A DNA stretch of 64,000 nt, taken from the NCBI RefSeq assembly GCF_034555375.1, contig NZ_CP140706.1, forward strand, positions 5,013,001 to 5,077,000, written 5' to 3'. A program made the translations under genes and the position numbers. Under the pieces are notes generated by a model. The model saw only the letters and a list, made by a program, of their open reading frames with translations, was not told where the DNA came from and ran no database searches. Within the stretch, counting starts at the first letter, position 1, and each line of letters begins with the position of its first letter. This document shows positions 41,527-50,957 of this stretch, one piece after another. Source of the stretch: Pseudomonas sp. B33.4. Its GTDB lineage: Bacteria; Pseudomonadota; Gammaproteobacteria; Pseudomonadales; Pseudomonadaceae.

Positions 41527-42950
41527 AACGACAGCACACCGCTGTACAACCCATACGCTGCCAACCCCGCGCCGATGACCACGCAGGTAAAAATGCCTTT
41601 CTCGACATGGGTGAACAACGGTTCACCCGCCTCATGCTTGGCCTTGGCAAACAGAATCACCCCCGGCGCATACAACAGCGCCGACAGCAGCAAATACTTC
41701 ACCCCGCCGGCATACAACAGCCACACCGCATAACCGAGGGCAATACCGCCGATCAGCAGGTCTTTGGTGCGCTCGGCCGAAGCGTGTTCGTAAGTTTCGC
41801 CGCGCCCGCTGAGCAACACCGCGTACGCCGCCGACCACAGGTACGGCACCAGAATCATCGACGACGCCAAGTAAATCAGACTGGTGTAAGTGCCCGCCGA
41901 AAACAGCGTGATCAACAGGAAAATCTGGATCATCGCGTTGGTCAGCCACAACGCGTTGACCGGCACGTGGTTCTTGTTCTCCTTTTTCAGGAACGCCGGC
42001 ATGGTCTTGTCCTTTGCCGTGGCGAAAAGGATTTCCGCACACAGCAGTGCCCACGACAGCAACGCGCCGAGCAGGGATATCGCCAGACCAATACTGATCA
42101 ACAACGCCCCCCACGGCCCGACAATGTGCTCGAGCACCGCCGCCAGCGACGGGTTCTGCAAGTTGGCCAGCTCCGGCTGGCTCATGATCCCCAGCGACAG
42201 CACGTTGACCAGCACCAGCAACGCCAGCACGCCGACAAAACCGATGACCGTGGCGCGGCCGACGTCGCTGCGTTTTTCCGCCCGCGCCGAGTACACGCTG
42301 GCGCCTTCGATGCCGATGAACACGAACACCGTGACCAGCATCATGTTGCGCACCTGATCCATCACCCCGCCGAAGTTCGGGTTGCTGGTGCCCCAGATAT
42401 CGCGGGTAAAAATGTCAGCCTTGAAGGCGACGGCAGCGATGACGATGAACATGATCAGCGGTACGACTTTGGCCACCGTGGTCAGCTGATTGATCAGCGC
42501 CGCCTCCTTGATCCCGCGCATCACCAGAAAATGCACGGCCCACAGCAGCACCGAGGCGCAGCCAATGGCGATCGGCGTATTGCCCTGGCCAAACACCGGA
42601 AAGAAATAGCCAAGGGTGCTGAACAGCAGGACGAAATAACCGACGTTGCCCAGCCACGCGCTGATCCAGTAACCCCAGGCGGACGAGAAGCCCATGTAGT
42701 CGCCAAACCCGGCCTTGGCGTAGGCATAGACACCTGAGTCCAGTTCCGGCTTGCGATTGGCCAGCGTCTGGAACACGAATGCCAGGGTCAGCATGCCGAT
42801 CGCGGTTATCCCCCAACCGATCAGAATCGCCCCGGCGTCGGCGCGCGCCGCCATGTTCTGCGGCAGCGAGAAAATCCCCCCGCCAATCATCGAACCCACC
42901 ACCAGGGCGATCAACGCGCCAAGGCGCAGCTTTTGCGTCGGTTGCGACAT
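41523..42950 (-). CDS. Basic amino acid/polyamine antiporter, ArcD-like (paralogue 2)
   Basis: A 475-residue APC-superfamily protein with about 12-13 membrane segments. The N-terminus KLRLGALIALVVGSMIGGGI FSLPQNMAARADAGA is nearly that of the ArcD gene transcribed in the opposite direction from 43388, and both have 475 residues. Conserved segments (FSSAWGYWISAWLGNVGYFV, IGIEGASVYSARAEKRSDVG) are shared, so this is a duplicated arginine/ornithine-type exchanger. It diverges across a 437-base region. It is not joined to arcABC but to alkA. Substrate could have drifted; ornithine, arginine or another basic amino acid are options. Confidence 0.88.
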   Translation of the reverse strand: MSQPTQKLRLGALIALVVGSMIGGGIFSLPQNMAARADAGAILIGWGITAIGMLTLAFVFQTLANRKPELDSGVYAYAKAGFGDYMGFSSAWGYWISAWLGNVGYFVLLFSTLGYFFPVFGQGNTPIAIGCASVLLWAVHFLVMRGIKEAALINQLTTVAKVVPLIMFIVIAAVAFKADIFTRDIWGTSNPNFGGVMDQVRNMMLVTVFVFIGIEGASVYSARAEKRSDVGRATVIGFVGVLALLVLVNVLSLGIMSQPELANLQNPSLAAVLEHIVGPWGALLISIGLAISLLGALLSWALLCAEILFATAKDKTMPAFLKKENKNHVPVNALWLTNAMIQIFLLITLFSAGTYTSLIYLASSMILVPYLWSAAYAVLLSGRGETYEHASAERTKDLLIGGIALGYAVWLLYAGGVKYLLLSALLYAPGVILFAKAKHEAGEPLFTHVEKGIFTCVVIGAGLAAYGLYSGVLSL

Positions 42951-43105
42951 TTCAGTTTCCCTTTGAAGTGTGGTGAGAGTTTATTTGTAACAACTATTAA
43001 CTAAACGGATAAAGGTAGATGACGTTTATCAGGTAACGCCAATTAACGCCCATTTATATATAGCCGATGACGCTAACGCCTAGCACGTTAAGACAGTTTT
43101 GTGCG

Positions 43106-43119
43106 CTGATCCTGATAAA
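43106..43119. promoter_or_regulatory. Weak ANR-like site towards the arcD paralogue
   Basis: CTGATCCTGATAAA against TTGAT-N4-ATCAA: 8 of 10 positions. It lies ~155 bases from the minus-strand start. Confidence 0.25.
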
Positions 43120-43312
43120 TCAATTCTGTACTGAAAACAGAGGCGGAAAATTTGCCAAAAGCTGAAAAAGAACTAGCGTGATAATTCTAAAGTAATAATA
43201 GCCATTCCCAAAAATGTAGCCACAACACCTCTAGGACGGGCCTTGCAGGCAGGAGCTTTATGCCTTCAGCCGAAGCCTAAGTCATTCATTAACAATGGAA
43301 TGTGACCATGCA

Positions 43313-43326
43313 CTGATCTAAGTCAG
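43313..43326 (+). promoter_or_regulatory. ANR box candidate of the arcDABC operon
   Basis: CTGATCTAAGTCAG fits TTGAY-N4-RTCAA at 8 of 10 positions and is fully symmetric. Placed 62 bases before the arcD ATG, the right distance for an ANR-activated promoter with a start near 43360. Confidence 0.55.
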
Positions 43327-43387
43327 CTGTTTGAACAGACAACAGAACTACGCTGTGATCTCTTCTCTCCTGCAATGGAGTCATGCA

Positions 43388-44815
43388 ATGTCTGAAGCTC
43401 CCGGAAAACTACGACTAGGTGCACTGGTTGCATTGGTAGTCGGCTCGATGATCGGTGGCGGGATATTCTCTTTGCCACAAAACATGGCCGCCAGCGCCGA
43501 CGTCGGCGCGGTACTGATCGGTTGGGCCATCACCGCTGTCGGCATGCTCACCCTCGCTTTTGTCTTCCAAACCCTCGCCAATCGCAAGCCTGACCTGGAC
43601 GGCGGTGTCTACGCCTACGCCAAGGCCGGATTCGGCGATTACATGGGTTTCTCGTCCGCCTGGGGCTACTGGATCAGTGCCTGGCTGGGCAACGTCGGTT
43701 ACTTCGTTCTGCTGTTCAGTACCCTCGGCTATTTCTTTCCGGTTTTCGGTGAGGGCAACACCGTCGCAGCCGTAATAGGCGCCTCGGTGCTGCTATGGGC
43801 CGTGCACTTTCTGGTGCTGCGCGGGATCAAGGAAGCGGCGTTCATCAACCTCGTGACCACGGTCGCCAAAGTGGTACCGCTGCTGCTGTTCGTATTGATC
43901 GCGGTGTTCGCTTTCAAACTGGACATCTTCACCGCCGACATCTGGGGCATCAAAAACCCGGATCTGGGCAGTGTGATGAACCAGGTGCGCAACATGATGC
44001 TGGTCACCGTGTGGGTGTTCATCGGTATCGAAGGCGCGAGCATCTTCTCGGCCCGCGCCGAAAAACGCTCGGACGTCGGTAAAGCCACCGTGATCGGTTT
44101 CATCACCGTGCTGCTGTTTTTGGTGCTGGTGAACGTGCTGTCGCTGGGCATCATGACTCAGCCGGAACTGGCGAAACTGCAGAACCCGTCGATGGCCGCC
44201 GTGCTTGAGCACGTGGTCGGTCACTGGGGCGCGGTGCTGATCAGCGTCGGTCTGATCATTTCGCTGCTGGGGGCGCTGCTGTCGTGGGTGCTGTTGTGCG
44301 CAGAGATCATGTTCGCCGCCGCCAAAGACCACACCATGCCCGAGTTCCTGCGCAAGGAAAACGCCAACCACGTACCGGTCAACGCCCTGTGGCTGACCAA
44401 CGCGATGGTGCAGATTTTCCTGATCATCACGCTGTTCTCGGCCAGTACTTACCTGTCGCTGATCTACCTCGCCACCTCGATGATTCTCGTGCCGTACCTG
44501 TGGTCAGCGGCCTACGCCCTGCTGCTGGCGGTGCGCGGCGAAAGCTACGAAGGCTTCGCGGCCGAACGGCGCAAGGATCTGATTATCGGCGGCATCGCGC
44601 TGATTTACGCGGTGTGGCTGCTGTATGCCGGCGGGGTCAAGTATCTGCTGCTCTCGGCCCTGCTCTACGCACCTGGCGCGATCCTGTTCGCCAAAGCCAA
44701 GCTGGAACTCAAACAACCGATTTTCACTAACGTCGAGAAGCTGATTTTCGCCGCAGTGGTCGTGGGTGCCCTGGTGGCTGCCTACGGTCTCTACGACGGC
44801 TTCCTGACTCTGTAA
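43388..44815 (+). CDS. arcD: Arginine/ornithine antiporter
   Basis: Inner-membrane exchanger that imports arginine and exports ornithine for the arginine deiminase pathway. 475 residues, APC superfamily, with about 13 hydrophobic segments, beginning ALVALVVGSMIGGGIFSLPQ. The frame is open upstream, but the ATG at 43388 has TGGAG about 9 bases before it. First gene of arcDABC: 33 bases separate it from arcA. The promoter carries an ANR-like box. In P. aeruginosa the operon responds to oxygen lack (ANR) and arginine (ArgR). Confidence 0.94.
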   Translation: MSEAPGKLRLGALVALVVGSMIGGGIFSLPQNMAASADVGAVLIGWAITAVGMLTLAFVFQTLANRKPDLDGGVYAYAKAGFGDYMGFSSAWGYWISAWLGNVGYFVLLFSTLGYFFPVFGEGNTVAAVIGASVLLWAVHFLVLRGIKEAAFINLVTTVAKVVPLLLFVLIAVFAFKLDIFTADIWGIKNPDLGSVMNQVRNMMLVTVWVFIGIEGASIFSARAEKRSDVGKATVIGFITVLLFLVLVNVLSLGIMTQPELAKLQNPSMAAVLEHVVGHWGAVLISVGLIISLLGALLSWVLLCAEIMFAAAKDHTMPEFLRKENANHVPVNALWLTNAMVQIFLIITLFSASTYLSLIYLATSMILVPYLWSAAYALLLAVRGESYEGFAAERRKDLIIGGIALIYAVWLLYAGGVKYLLLSALLYAPGAILFAKAKLELKQPIFTNVEKLIFAAVVVGALVAAYGLYDGFLTL

Positions 44816-44848
44816 TCCCTGATTGATTTGTTATCTGGAGGATCTGAA

Positions 44849-46105
44849 ATGACCACGGAAAAAGTTAAGTACGGCGTACATTCCGAAGCCGGCAAACTGC
44901 GCAAAGTCATGGTGTGCTCCCCAGGTCTGGCCCATCAGCGGCTGACCCCGAACAACTGCGACGAGCTGCTGTTCGATGACGTGCTCTGGGTGGCCCAGGC
45001 CAAGCGCGACCACTTCGACTTCGTCACCAAAATGCGTGAGCGCGGCATCGATGTACTGGAGATGCACAACCTGCTGACCGACATCGTCGCCATCCCGGAA
45101 GCGCTGGACTGGATTCTCGAGCGCAAGGTCACCGCCGATTCGGTGGGCCTGGGCCTGATCAACGAAGTCAAATCCTGGCTGAAAAGCCTGGAACCACGGC
45201 ACATTGCCGAATTTCTGATTGGTGGCGTCTCCGCCGATGATCTGCCGGACAGCTTCGGTGGCAAAACCATCCAGATGTTCCGCGACTTCCTCGGCCACTC
45301 CAGCTTCATTCTGCCGCCGCTGCCGAACACCCAGTTCACCCGCGACACCACCTGCTGGATCTACGGTGGCGTGACGTTGAACCCGATGTACTGGCCAGCG
45401 CGCCGTCAGGAAACCCTGCTGGCCACCGCCATCTACAAATTCCATCCACAGTTCACCAACGCCGAATTCGAAATCTGGTACGGCGACCCGGACAAGGAAC
45501 ACGGCAGCTCCACCCTAGAGGGCGGCGACGTCATGCCAATCGGCAACGGCGTGGTGTTGATCGGTATGGGCGAGCGCTCATCACGTCAGGCCATCGGCCA
45601 ACTGGCGCTGAACCTGTTCAAGAACAAAGCCGTGGAAAAAGTCATCGTCGCCGGCCTGCCGAAATCCCGCGCGGCGATGCACCTCGACACCGTGTTCAGC
45701 TTCTGCGACCGCGACCTCGTAACGATTTTCCCTGAGGTGGTGAATCAGATCGTCGCCTTCACCCTGCGACCAGACGAAAGCAAACAGGGCGGCATCGACA
45801 TCCGCCGCGAAGAAGGCACCTTCCTCGACACCGTGGCCAAAGCCCTCAACCTGCCGAAGCTGCGCGTGGTGGAAACCGGCGGCAACAGCTTCGCCGCTGA
45901 ACGCGAGCAATGGGACGACGGCAACAACGTGGTGGCCGTGGAGCCGGGCGTGGTCATCGGCTACGACCGCAACACCTACACCAACACCCTGCTGCGCAAG
46001 GCAGGCGTGGAAGTCATCACCATCAGCGCCGGTGAACTGGGCCGTGGCCGTGGCGGTGGCCACTGCATGACCTGTCCGATCATCCGCGACCCGATCGATT
46101 ACTAA
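44849..46105 (+). CDS. arcA: Arginine deiminase
   Basis: Converts arginine to citrulline and ammonia. The 418-residue length equals that of P. aeruginosa ArcA. Visible active-site parts are [13 protein letters not shown] in the first half, the [23 protein letters not shown] stretch (split here: LEGGDV, then GMGERSS), [12 protein letters not shown] with the catalytic His, and the nucleophile Cys406 in [12 protein letters not shown] at the C-terminus. GGAGG precedes the ATG. Second gene of the anaerobic arginine operon. Confidence 0.97.
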   Translation: MTTEKVKYGVHSEAGKLRKVMVCSPGLAHQRLTPNNCDELLFDDVLWVAQAKRDHFDFVTKMRERGIDVLEMHNLLTDIVAIPEALDWILERKVTADSVGLGLINEVKSWLKSLEPRHIAEFLIGGVSADDLPDSFGGKTIQMFRDFLGHSSFILPPLPNTQFTRDTTCWIYGGVTLNPMYWPARRQETLLATAIYKFHPQFTNAEFEIWYGDPDKEHGSSTLEGGDVMPIGNGVVLIGMGERSSRQAIGQLALNLFKNKAVEKVIVAGLPKSRAAMHLDTVFSFCDRDLVTIFPEVVNQIVAFTLRPDESKQGGIDIRREEGTFLDTVAKALNLPKLRVVETGGNSFAAEREQWDDGNNVVAVEPGVVIGYDRNTYTNTLLRKAGVEVITISAGELGRGRGGGHCMTCPIIRDPIDY

Positions 46106-46174
46106 ACCTCTGAGCCCTGGCCGTCACTTACAACGTGCGGCCAGGGGGATAACCGACACCGAAGGAGATCCATC

Positions 46175-47185
46175 ATGGCTTTTAACATTCACAACCGAAA
46201 CCTGCTCAGCCTGGAACACCACACCCCACGCGAGCTGCGTTACCTGCTGGACTTGTCCCGCGATCTGAAACGCGCGAAGTACACCGGCACCGAGCAGCAG
46301 CACCTGAAGGGCAACAACATCGCCCTGATCTTCGAAAAAACCTCGACCCGCACCCGTTGCGCGTTCGAAGTGGCGGCGTATGACCAAGGCGCCAACGTCA
46401 CCTACATCGACCCGAACTCGTCGCAGATCGGCCACAAGGAAAGCATGAAAGACACCGCCCGCGTGCTCGGGCGCATGTACGACGCCATCGAGTACCGTGG
46501 CTTCAAACAGGAAATCGTCGAAGAGCTGGCCAAGTTCGCCGGGGTGCCGGTGTTCAACGGCCTGACCGATGAATATCACCCGACACAGATGATCGCCGAC
46601 GTGCTGACCATGCGTGAACACGCCGACAAGCCGATCCATGAAATCAGCTACGCCTACCTCGGCGACGCGCGCAACAACATGGGCAACTCGCTGCTGCTGG
46701 TCGGCGCCAAACTCGGCATGGACGTGCGCATCTGCGCGCCAAAAGCGCTGTGGCCACTGGATGATCTGGTCGAGCGTTGCCATAAATATGCGGAAGAAAG
46801 TGGCGCACGCATCACCCTGACTGAAGACCCGAAAGCCGCCGTTAAAGGCGTCGACTTCATTCACACCGACGTTTGGGTATCGATGGGCGAGCCAGTGGAA
46901 GCCTGGGCCGAGCGTATCCAGCAATTGCTGCCGTACCAGGTCAACGCCGAGCTGATGAAAGCCTCCGGCAACCCGCGCACCAAGTTCATGCACTGCCTGC
47001 CGGCGTTCCACAACAGCGACACCAAAGTCGGCAAACAAATCGCCGAACAGTATCCGCACCTGAAAAACGGCATCGAAGTGACCGACGACGTGTTCGAGTC
47101 GCCTGCCTGCATCGCCTTCGAGCAAGCGGAAAACCGCATGCACACGATCAAGGCGATTCTGGTCTCGACCCTCGCTGATCTGTAA
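46175..47185 (+). CDS. arcB: Catabolic ornithine carbamoyltransferase
   Basis: Splits citrulline with phosphate to ornithine and carbamoyl phosphate (the reverse of biosynthetic OTC). The 336-residue product has the carbamoyl-phosphate motif STRTRC at 57-62, [10 protein letters not shown], and HCLPAFH near the C-terminus. The long form and its position in arcDABC mark it as the catabolic ArcB, not ArgF. AAGGAG precedes the ATG. A REPIN-like repeat separates it from arcC. Confidence 0.96.
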   Translation: MAFNIHNRNLLSLEHHTPRELRYLLDLSRDLKRAKYTGTEQQHLKGNNIALIFEKTSTRTRCAFEVAAYDQGANVTYIDPNSSQIGHKESMKDTARVLGRMYDAIEYRGFKQEIVEELAKFAGVPVFNGLTDEYHPTQMIADVLTMREHADKPIHEISYAYLGDARNNMGNSLLLVGAKLGMDVRICAPKALWPLDDLVERCHKYAEESGARITLTEDPKAAVKGVDFIHTDVWVSMGEPVEAWAERIQQLLPYQVNAELMKASGNPRTKFMHCLPAFHNSDTKVGKQIAEQYPHLKNGIEVTDDVFESPACIAFEQAENRMHTIKAILVSTLADL

Positions 47186-47220
47186 CTGGATGATCAGGTT
47201 CTCCTGATCAACCAACAACC

Positions 47221-47306
47221 TGTAGGAGCTGCCGAAGGCTGCGATCTTTTGACTTTGCTTGTTAGAGATCAAGATCAACAGATCGCAGCCTTCGGCAGCT
47301 CCTACA
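47221..47306. repeat. Paired palindromic repeat (REPIN-like), family B, inside the arc operon
   Basis: TGTAGGAGCTGCCGAAGGCT GCGATCTTTTGA ... CAGATCGCAGCCTTCGGCAG CTCCTACA, filling the arcB-arcC gap. The hairpin could stabilise the arcDAB part of the mRNA (inference). Confidence 0.88.
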
Positions 47307-47335
47307 GGGTCATCGAACTCTGAAAGGATTGCATT

Positions 47336-48265
47336 ATGCGTATCGTCGTAGCGCTGGGCGGTAACGCCCTGCTCCGCCGTGGTGAACCGATGACCGCTGA
47401 CAATCAGCGCGCCAACATCCGCATCGCCACCGAGCAAATCGCCAAGATCCATCCCGGCAACCAACTGGTCATCGCCCACGGCAATGGCCCGCAAGTCGGC
47501 CTGCTGTCGTTGCAAGCAGCGGCCTACACCTCGGTCACCCCTTATCCGCTGGACGTACTCGGTGCGGAAACCGAAGGCATGATCGGCTACATCATCGAAC
47601 AGGAACTGGGCAACCTGCTCGATTTCGAAGTGCCGTTCGCCACCCTGCTGACCCAGGTTGAGGTCGACGCCAACGACCCCGCTTTCAAGAACCCGACCAA
47701 GCCGATCGGCCCGGTCTACGACAAGGCCGAAGCGGAAAAACTCGCCGCCGACAAAGGCTGGGCAATTGCCCCGGACGGCGACAAGTTCCGCCGTGTAGTC
47801 GCCAGCCCACGGCCAAAACGCATCTTCGAAATCCGCCCGATCAAGTGGTTGCTGGACAAGGGCAGCATCGTGATTTGCGCTGGCGGCGGCGGGATTCCGA
47901 CCATGTACGACGAGAACCGCAACCTCAAAGGCATCGAGGCGGTGATCGACAAAGACCTCTGCTCGTCGCTGCTCGCCGAGCAACTGGAAGCCGACCTGTT
48001 GGTGATCGCCACGGACGTCAATGCGGCGTTCATCGATTACGGTAAACCCACGCAGAAAGCCATTGCCGAAGCGCATCCAGATGAACTCGAACGCCTCGGT
48101 TTCGCCGCTGGCTCCATGGGGCCGAAGGTGCAGGCAGCCTGCGAATTTGCGCGCCATACTGGCAAGGTCGCGGTGATCGGTTCGCTGGCGGACATCGAAG
48201 CCATCGTCCAGGGCACGGCCGGTACGCGTGTGACCACCGCGAAGCCGGGCATCACTTACCGATAA
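47336..48265 (+). CDS. arcC: Carbamate kinase
   Basis: Final step of the arginine deiminase pathway: carbamoyl phosphate plus ADP gives ATP, ammonia and CO2. The 309-residue amino-acid-kinase-family protein starts [20 protein letters not shown], has [27 protein letters not shown] and [14 protein letters not shown], the standard carbamate kinase motifs. GAAAGGA precedes the ATG. A GGGCAG/CTGCCC hairpin about 10 bases past the stop may be a weak terminator before the DUF5064 gene. Confidence 0.96.
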   Translation: MRIVVALGGNALLRRGEPMTADNQRANIRIATEQIAKIHPGNQLVIAHGNGPQVGLLSLQAAAYTSVTPYPLDVLGAETEGMIGYIIEQELGNLLDFEVPFATLLTQVEVDANDPAFKNPTKPIGPVYDKAEAEKLAADKGWAIAPDGDKFRRVVASPRPKRIFEIRPIKWLLDKGSIVICAGGGGIPTMYDENRNLKGIEAVIDKDLCSSLLAEQLEADLLVIATDVNAAFIDYGKPTQKAIAEAHPDELERLGFAAGSMGPKVQAACEFARHTGKVAVIGSLADIEAIVQGTAGTRVTTAKPGITYR

Positions 48266-48327
48266 TTAGAAACTCCGGGGGCAGGCCGAGGGTCTGCCCT
48301 TCTCCCATGCCTTGAAAGGAGAAAACC

Positions 48328-48690
48328 ATGGCCCAATTCGAACCTGGTCATTTGCATATCGAGCGGCACGCGTTGACCGACGATGACGTCAATTACAACG
48401 TACACCTCGACTATGAAGTGTTTACCGATCCTTCGAAAGGCAAAGGAATACAGTTCACCCTGCATGGCAATATGCAGGGCAAGGACATGAAGGAAACGTT
48501 TTTCCTGCCCAAGGAAGAGGCTTATAACTTCGCCCGTGACGTGACCCGGATTGCCGAGAAGTACGGGATCCCCAAGGCACACAGCCAGATCGGTTCGGTG
48601 CACAAGCATTACGACCTGATGTTTGAAGACATTCGGCAGAAGTTGAATATGCAATCCGGGGATCCGGTCAATCTTGAGCATTTCGAATAA
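48328..48690 (+). CDS. DUF5064-family small protein
   Basis: A 120-residue soluble protein, MAQFEPGHLHIERHALTDDD at its N-terminus and VHKHYDLMFEDIRQKLNMQS near the end. The pattern corresponds to DUF5064, a family I know mainly from Pseudomonas, with no function assigned. AAGGAG lies 8 bases before the ATG. It is 62 bases behind arcC on the same strand with only a weak hairpin between, so partial co-transcription with the arc operon is possible. There is no signal peptide or metal motif other than scattered histidines. Confidence 0.75.
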   Translation: MAQFEPGHLHIERHALTDDDVNYNVHLDYEVFTDPSKGKGIQFTLHGNMQGKDMKETFFLPKEEAYNFARDVTRIAEKYGIPKAHSQIGSVHKHYDLMFEDIRQKLNMQSGDPVNLEHFE

Positions 48691-48700
48691 CCCGCAAAAG

Positions 48701-48878
48701 CCCCTCACCCTAGCCCTCTCCCAAAGGTAGAGGGGACTGATTGGGGGATGCTCTAGAGTTACACCGACCTGATCCTGCATCACTGAATCCATAATCGACT
48801 CGATTTTTCAGGTCGACGTGTAGCGCCAGACACCTCGGTCAGCTCCCTCTCCCTCCGGGAGAGGGCTGGGGTGAGGGG
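48701..48878. repeat. Long intergenic inverted repeat, family D (first of a fused pair)
   Basis: CCCCTCACCCTAGCCCTCTC to GAGAGGGCTGGGGTGAGGGG. The core resembles the copy at 40458. It is directly continued by a second unit. Confidence 0.85.
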
Positions 48879-49035
48879 ACTGATTGAGGGATGCTCGATA
48901 GTTTTGCCGGCCCGACTCTGCTTTACCGAATCCATAATCGACCGGTTCTTTCAGGTCGATGTCAAACCTCAGACACCTCGGTCGGCCCCCTCTCCCTCCG
49001 GGAGAGGGATGGGCGGGCGGCGTTTCCGATGAGGG
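48879..49035. repeat. Family D repeat, second unit with alternative end
   Basis: Starts ACTGATTGAGGGATGCTCGA inside the run-out of the first unit and ends GAGAGGGATGGGCGGGCGGC GTTTCCGATGAGGG, the reverse of the variant end seen at 15665. The unit lacks its own left CCCTCACCC end. Confidence 0.8.
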
Positions 49036-49110
49036 TGCTTTTGCTTTCACCTCTCTCCAAGCCCAAGGCATACTTGCCACCCTCCGCTCTGCAGATCACT
49101 GAACCGTCCC

Positions 49111-50619
49111 ATGCGTATCCACGTCAGCTTCATCGACCGCGTCGGCATCACCCAGGAAGTCCTGGCTATCCTCGGTGGGCGCAACCTCAATCTGGATGCG
49201 GTGGAGATGATCCCGCCGAACGTCTACATCGACGCGCCGACCCTGAGCCCGCAAGTGCTCGAAGAGCTGAAAGATGCGTTGTTCCGCGTGCTCGGCGTCG
49301 AGGCGGTAACCGTGGTCGACATTCTTCCTGGCCAGCGTCGGCACTTGCAGCTCGATGCCTTGCTCGCGGCGATGACCGATCCGGTGCTCGCCCTCGACAG
49401 CGCCGGTAAAGTGCTGCTGGCCAACCCGGCGTTGATCGCACTCTATGGTCGTGAACCGGCCGGTGAAAGCGTCTCTGAACTGTTCAACGACCCCGCCCTG
49501 CTCGACACCTTGCTCGAACACGGCTTCCGTCTGCCGCTGCGTGAAATCACCGTCAACGGTCAGACCTTGCTGCTCGACGCCACGCCGATCACCGACGCCG
49601 GCGCCCTGCTGACCTTGTACCAACCAAACCGCATCGGCGAACAACTCTCGGCGCTGCACCACGACCACGCCGAAGGTTTCGACGCGCTGCTCGGCGAATC
49701 CCCGGCAATCCGCACCCTCAAGGCTCGTGCGCAACGGGTTGCCGCCCTCGATGCGCCGCTGCTGATCCAGGGCGAAACCGGCACCGGTAAAGAACTGGTC
49801 GCCCGTGCCTGCCACGCCATCAGTGCGCGACACAGTGCACCGTTTCTGGCCCTCAACTGCGCAGCGCTGCCGGAGAACCTCGCCGAAAGCGAACTGTTCG
49901 GCTACGCCCCCGGTGCCTTTACCGGTGCGGCGCGCGGCGGTAAACCCGGACTGATGGAACTGGCCAACCAAGGCACGGTATTTCTCGATGAGATCGGCGA
50001 GATGTCGCCGTACTTGCAGGCCAAGCTGCTGCGTTTCTTGAACGACGGCAGCTTCCGCCGTGTTGGCGGTGATCGCGAAGTGAAGGTCAACGTGCGCATC
50101 CTCAGCGCGACCCACCGCGATCTGGAAAAAATGGTCAGCGAAGGCTTGTTCCGCGAAGACCTGTTCTATCGCCTCAACGTGCTCAACGTTGAAGTGCCGC
50201 CGTTGCGTGAACGCGGGCAGGACATTCTGCTGTTGGCGCGCTATTTCATGCAGCAGGCCTGCGCGCAGATTCAGCGCCCGGTCTGCCGTCTCGCCCCGGG
50301 AACTTACCCGGCACTGCTCGGCAACCGCTGGCCGGGCAACGTGCGGCAATTGCAGAACGTGATCTTCCGCGCGGCGGCGATTTGCGAGAGCAGTCTGGTG
50401 GATATTGGCGATCTCGACATCGCCGGCACCTCCGTCGCACGGCAGTCAGACAGCGATGTCGACAGCCTTGAACAAGCGGTCGAGTCCTTCGAAAAAACCC
50501 TGCTGGAAAAACTCTACGTCAGCTACCCCTCGACCCGCCAACTGGCCAGCCGCCTGCAAACTTCGCACACGGCCATCGCCCATCGCCTGCGCAAGTACGG
50601 CATTCCCAACAAACCCTGA
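49111..50619 (+). CDS. gcsR: GcsR, TyrR-like sigma-54 activator of glycine cleavage
   Basis: A 502-residue enhancer-binding protein. Order: ACT ligand domain (residues 1-75, MRIHVSFIDRVGITQEVLAI), PAS (about 80-175), AAA+ core with Walker A GETGTGKE (221-228), GAFTGA sigma-54 contact loop (268-273), Walker B VFLDEIGE (290-297), and a C-terminal TyrR-type HTH (TRQLASRLQTSHTAIAHRLR). Located just upstream of gcvH-gcvP-sdaA-gcvT, as PA2449 (GcsR) is near the gcv2 operon in P. aeruginosa, where it responds to glycine (known). The downstream region has a matching -24/-12 promoter and repeated 18-bp sites, which strengthens the assignment over PhhR/TyrR. Confidence 0.92.
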   Translation: MRIHVSFIDRVGITQEVLAILGGRNLNLDAVEMIPPNVYIDAPTLSPQVLEELKDALFRVLGVEAVTVVDILPGQRRHLQLDALLAAMTDPVLALDSAGKVLLANPALIALYGREPAGESVSELFNDPALLDTLLEHGFRLPLREITVNGQTLLLDATPITDAGALLTLYQPNRIGEQLSALHHDHAEGFDALLGESPAIRTLKARAQRVAALDAPLLIQGETGTGKELVARACHAISARHSAPFLALNCAALPENLAESELFGYAPGAFTGAARGGKPGLMELANQGTVFLDEIGEMSPYLQAKLLRFLNDGSFRRVGGDREVKVNVRILSATHRDLEKMVSEGLFREDLFYRLNVLNVEVPPLRERGQDILLLARYFMQQACAQIQRPVCRLAPGTYPALLGNRWPGNVRQLQNVIFRAAAICESSLVDIGDLDIAGTSVARQSDSDVDSLEQAVESFEKTLLEKLYVSYPSTRQLASRLQTSHTAIAHRLRKYGIPNKP

Positions 50620-50637
50620 ACACACCACAAATTCCCT

Positions 50638-50721
50638 TGTAGGAGCTGCCGGAGGCTGCGATCTTTTGACTTTGGATGTGTATTGCCCGGGTCAAGATCG
50701 CAGCCTTCGGCAGCTCCTACA
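50638..50721. repeat. Paired palindromic repeat (REPIN-like), family B
   Basis: TGTAGGAGCTGCCGGAGGCT GCGATCTTTTGA ... AAGATCGCAGCCTTCGGCAG CTCCTACA. Lies 18 bases past gcsR and could end its transcript. Confidence 0.87.
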
Positions 50722-50776
50722 GTCCGGGTTTCCAATTCAAAAAATCAGGGTTCCCAGTTTAAAAGCGACCTCCACC

Positions 50777-50894
50777 TGTACTGAAAGCGCTACAGCGGAA
50801 CGATATCGATACACCCTCCCCCAATCACTGCTGTGCAAGGCTTTGATCCCGTTCAGCTTTTATCCTCGCCCCAAGCTGTAGCGATTTCGCTACA
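50777..50894 (+). promoter_or_regulatory. Three GcsR-type 18-bp sites upstream of gcvH
   Basis: TGTACTG-AAAG-CGCTACA (50777-50794), CGGAACG-ATAT-CGATACA (50796-50813) and the perfect palindrome TGTAGCG-ATTT-CGCTACA (50877-50894). All have 7-N4-7 geometry. The middle one, inverted, fits the GcsR consensus as I remember it (TGTAACG-N4-CGTTCCG). Confidence 0.65.
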
Positions 50895-50957
50895 GACATG
50901 CCGACCTTGCCGACATCACTAACATCTAAACCATTGATTTACATATACAAATCAACC

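Larger units (their letters stand above)
42951..43387. other. Divergent control region of the two arcD paralogues
   Basis: A 437-base region with lower G+C than the genes. It holds an ANR-like site at 43313-43326 and a weaker one at 43106-43119. The rest (for example AAGTAATAATAGCC near 43190) has no recognisable gene. ArgR sites are expected here from P. aeruginosa, but I could not define one. Confidence 0.6.

Noticed and set aside
46124..48157. A 677-codon frame opposite arcB and arcC
   Set aside because: It spans two well-identified genes and the repeat between them; no domain is recognisable, so it is a shadow frame.
48701..49035. Tandem repeats that might suggest a CRISPR array
   Set aside because: Only two long, related, inverted-end units without regular short repeats or spacers, and no cas genes nearby.
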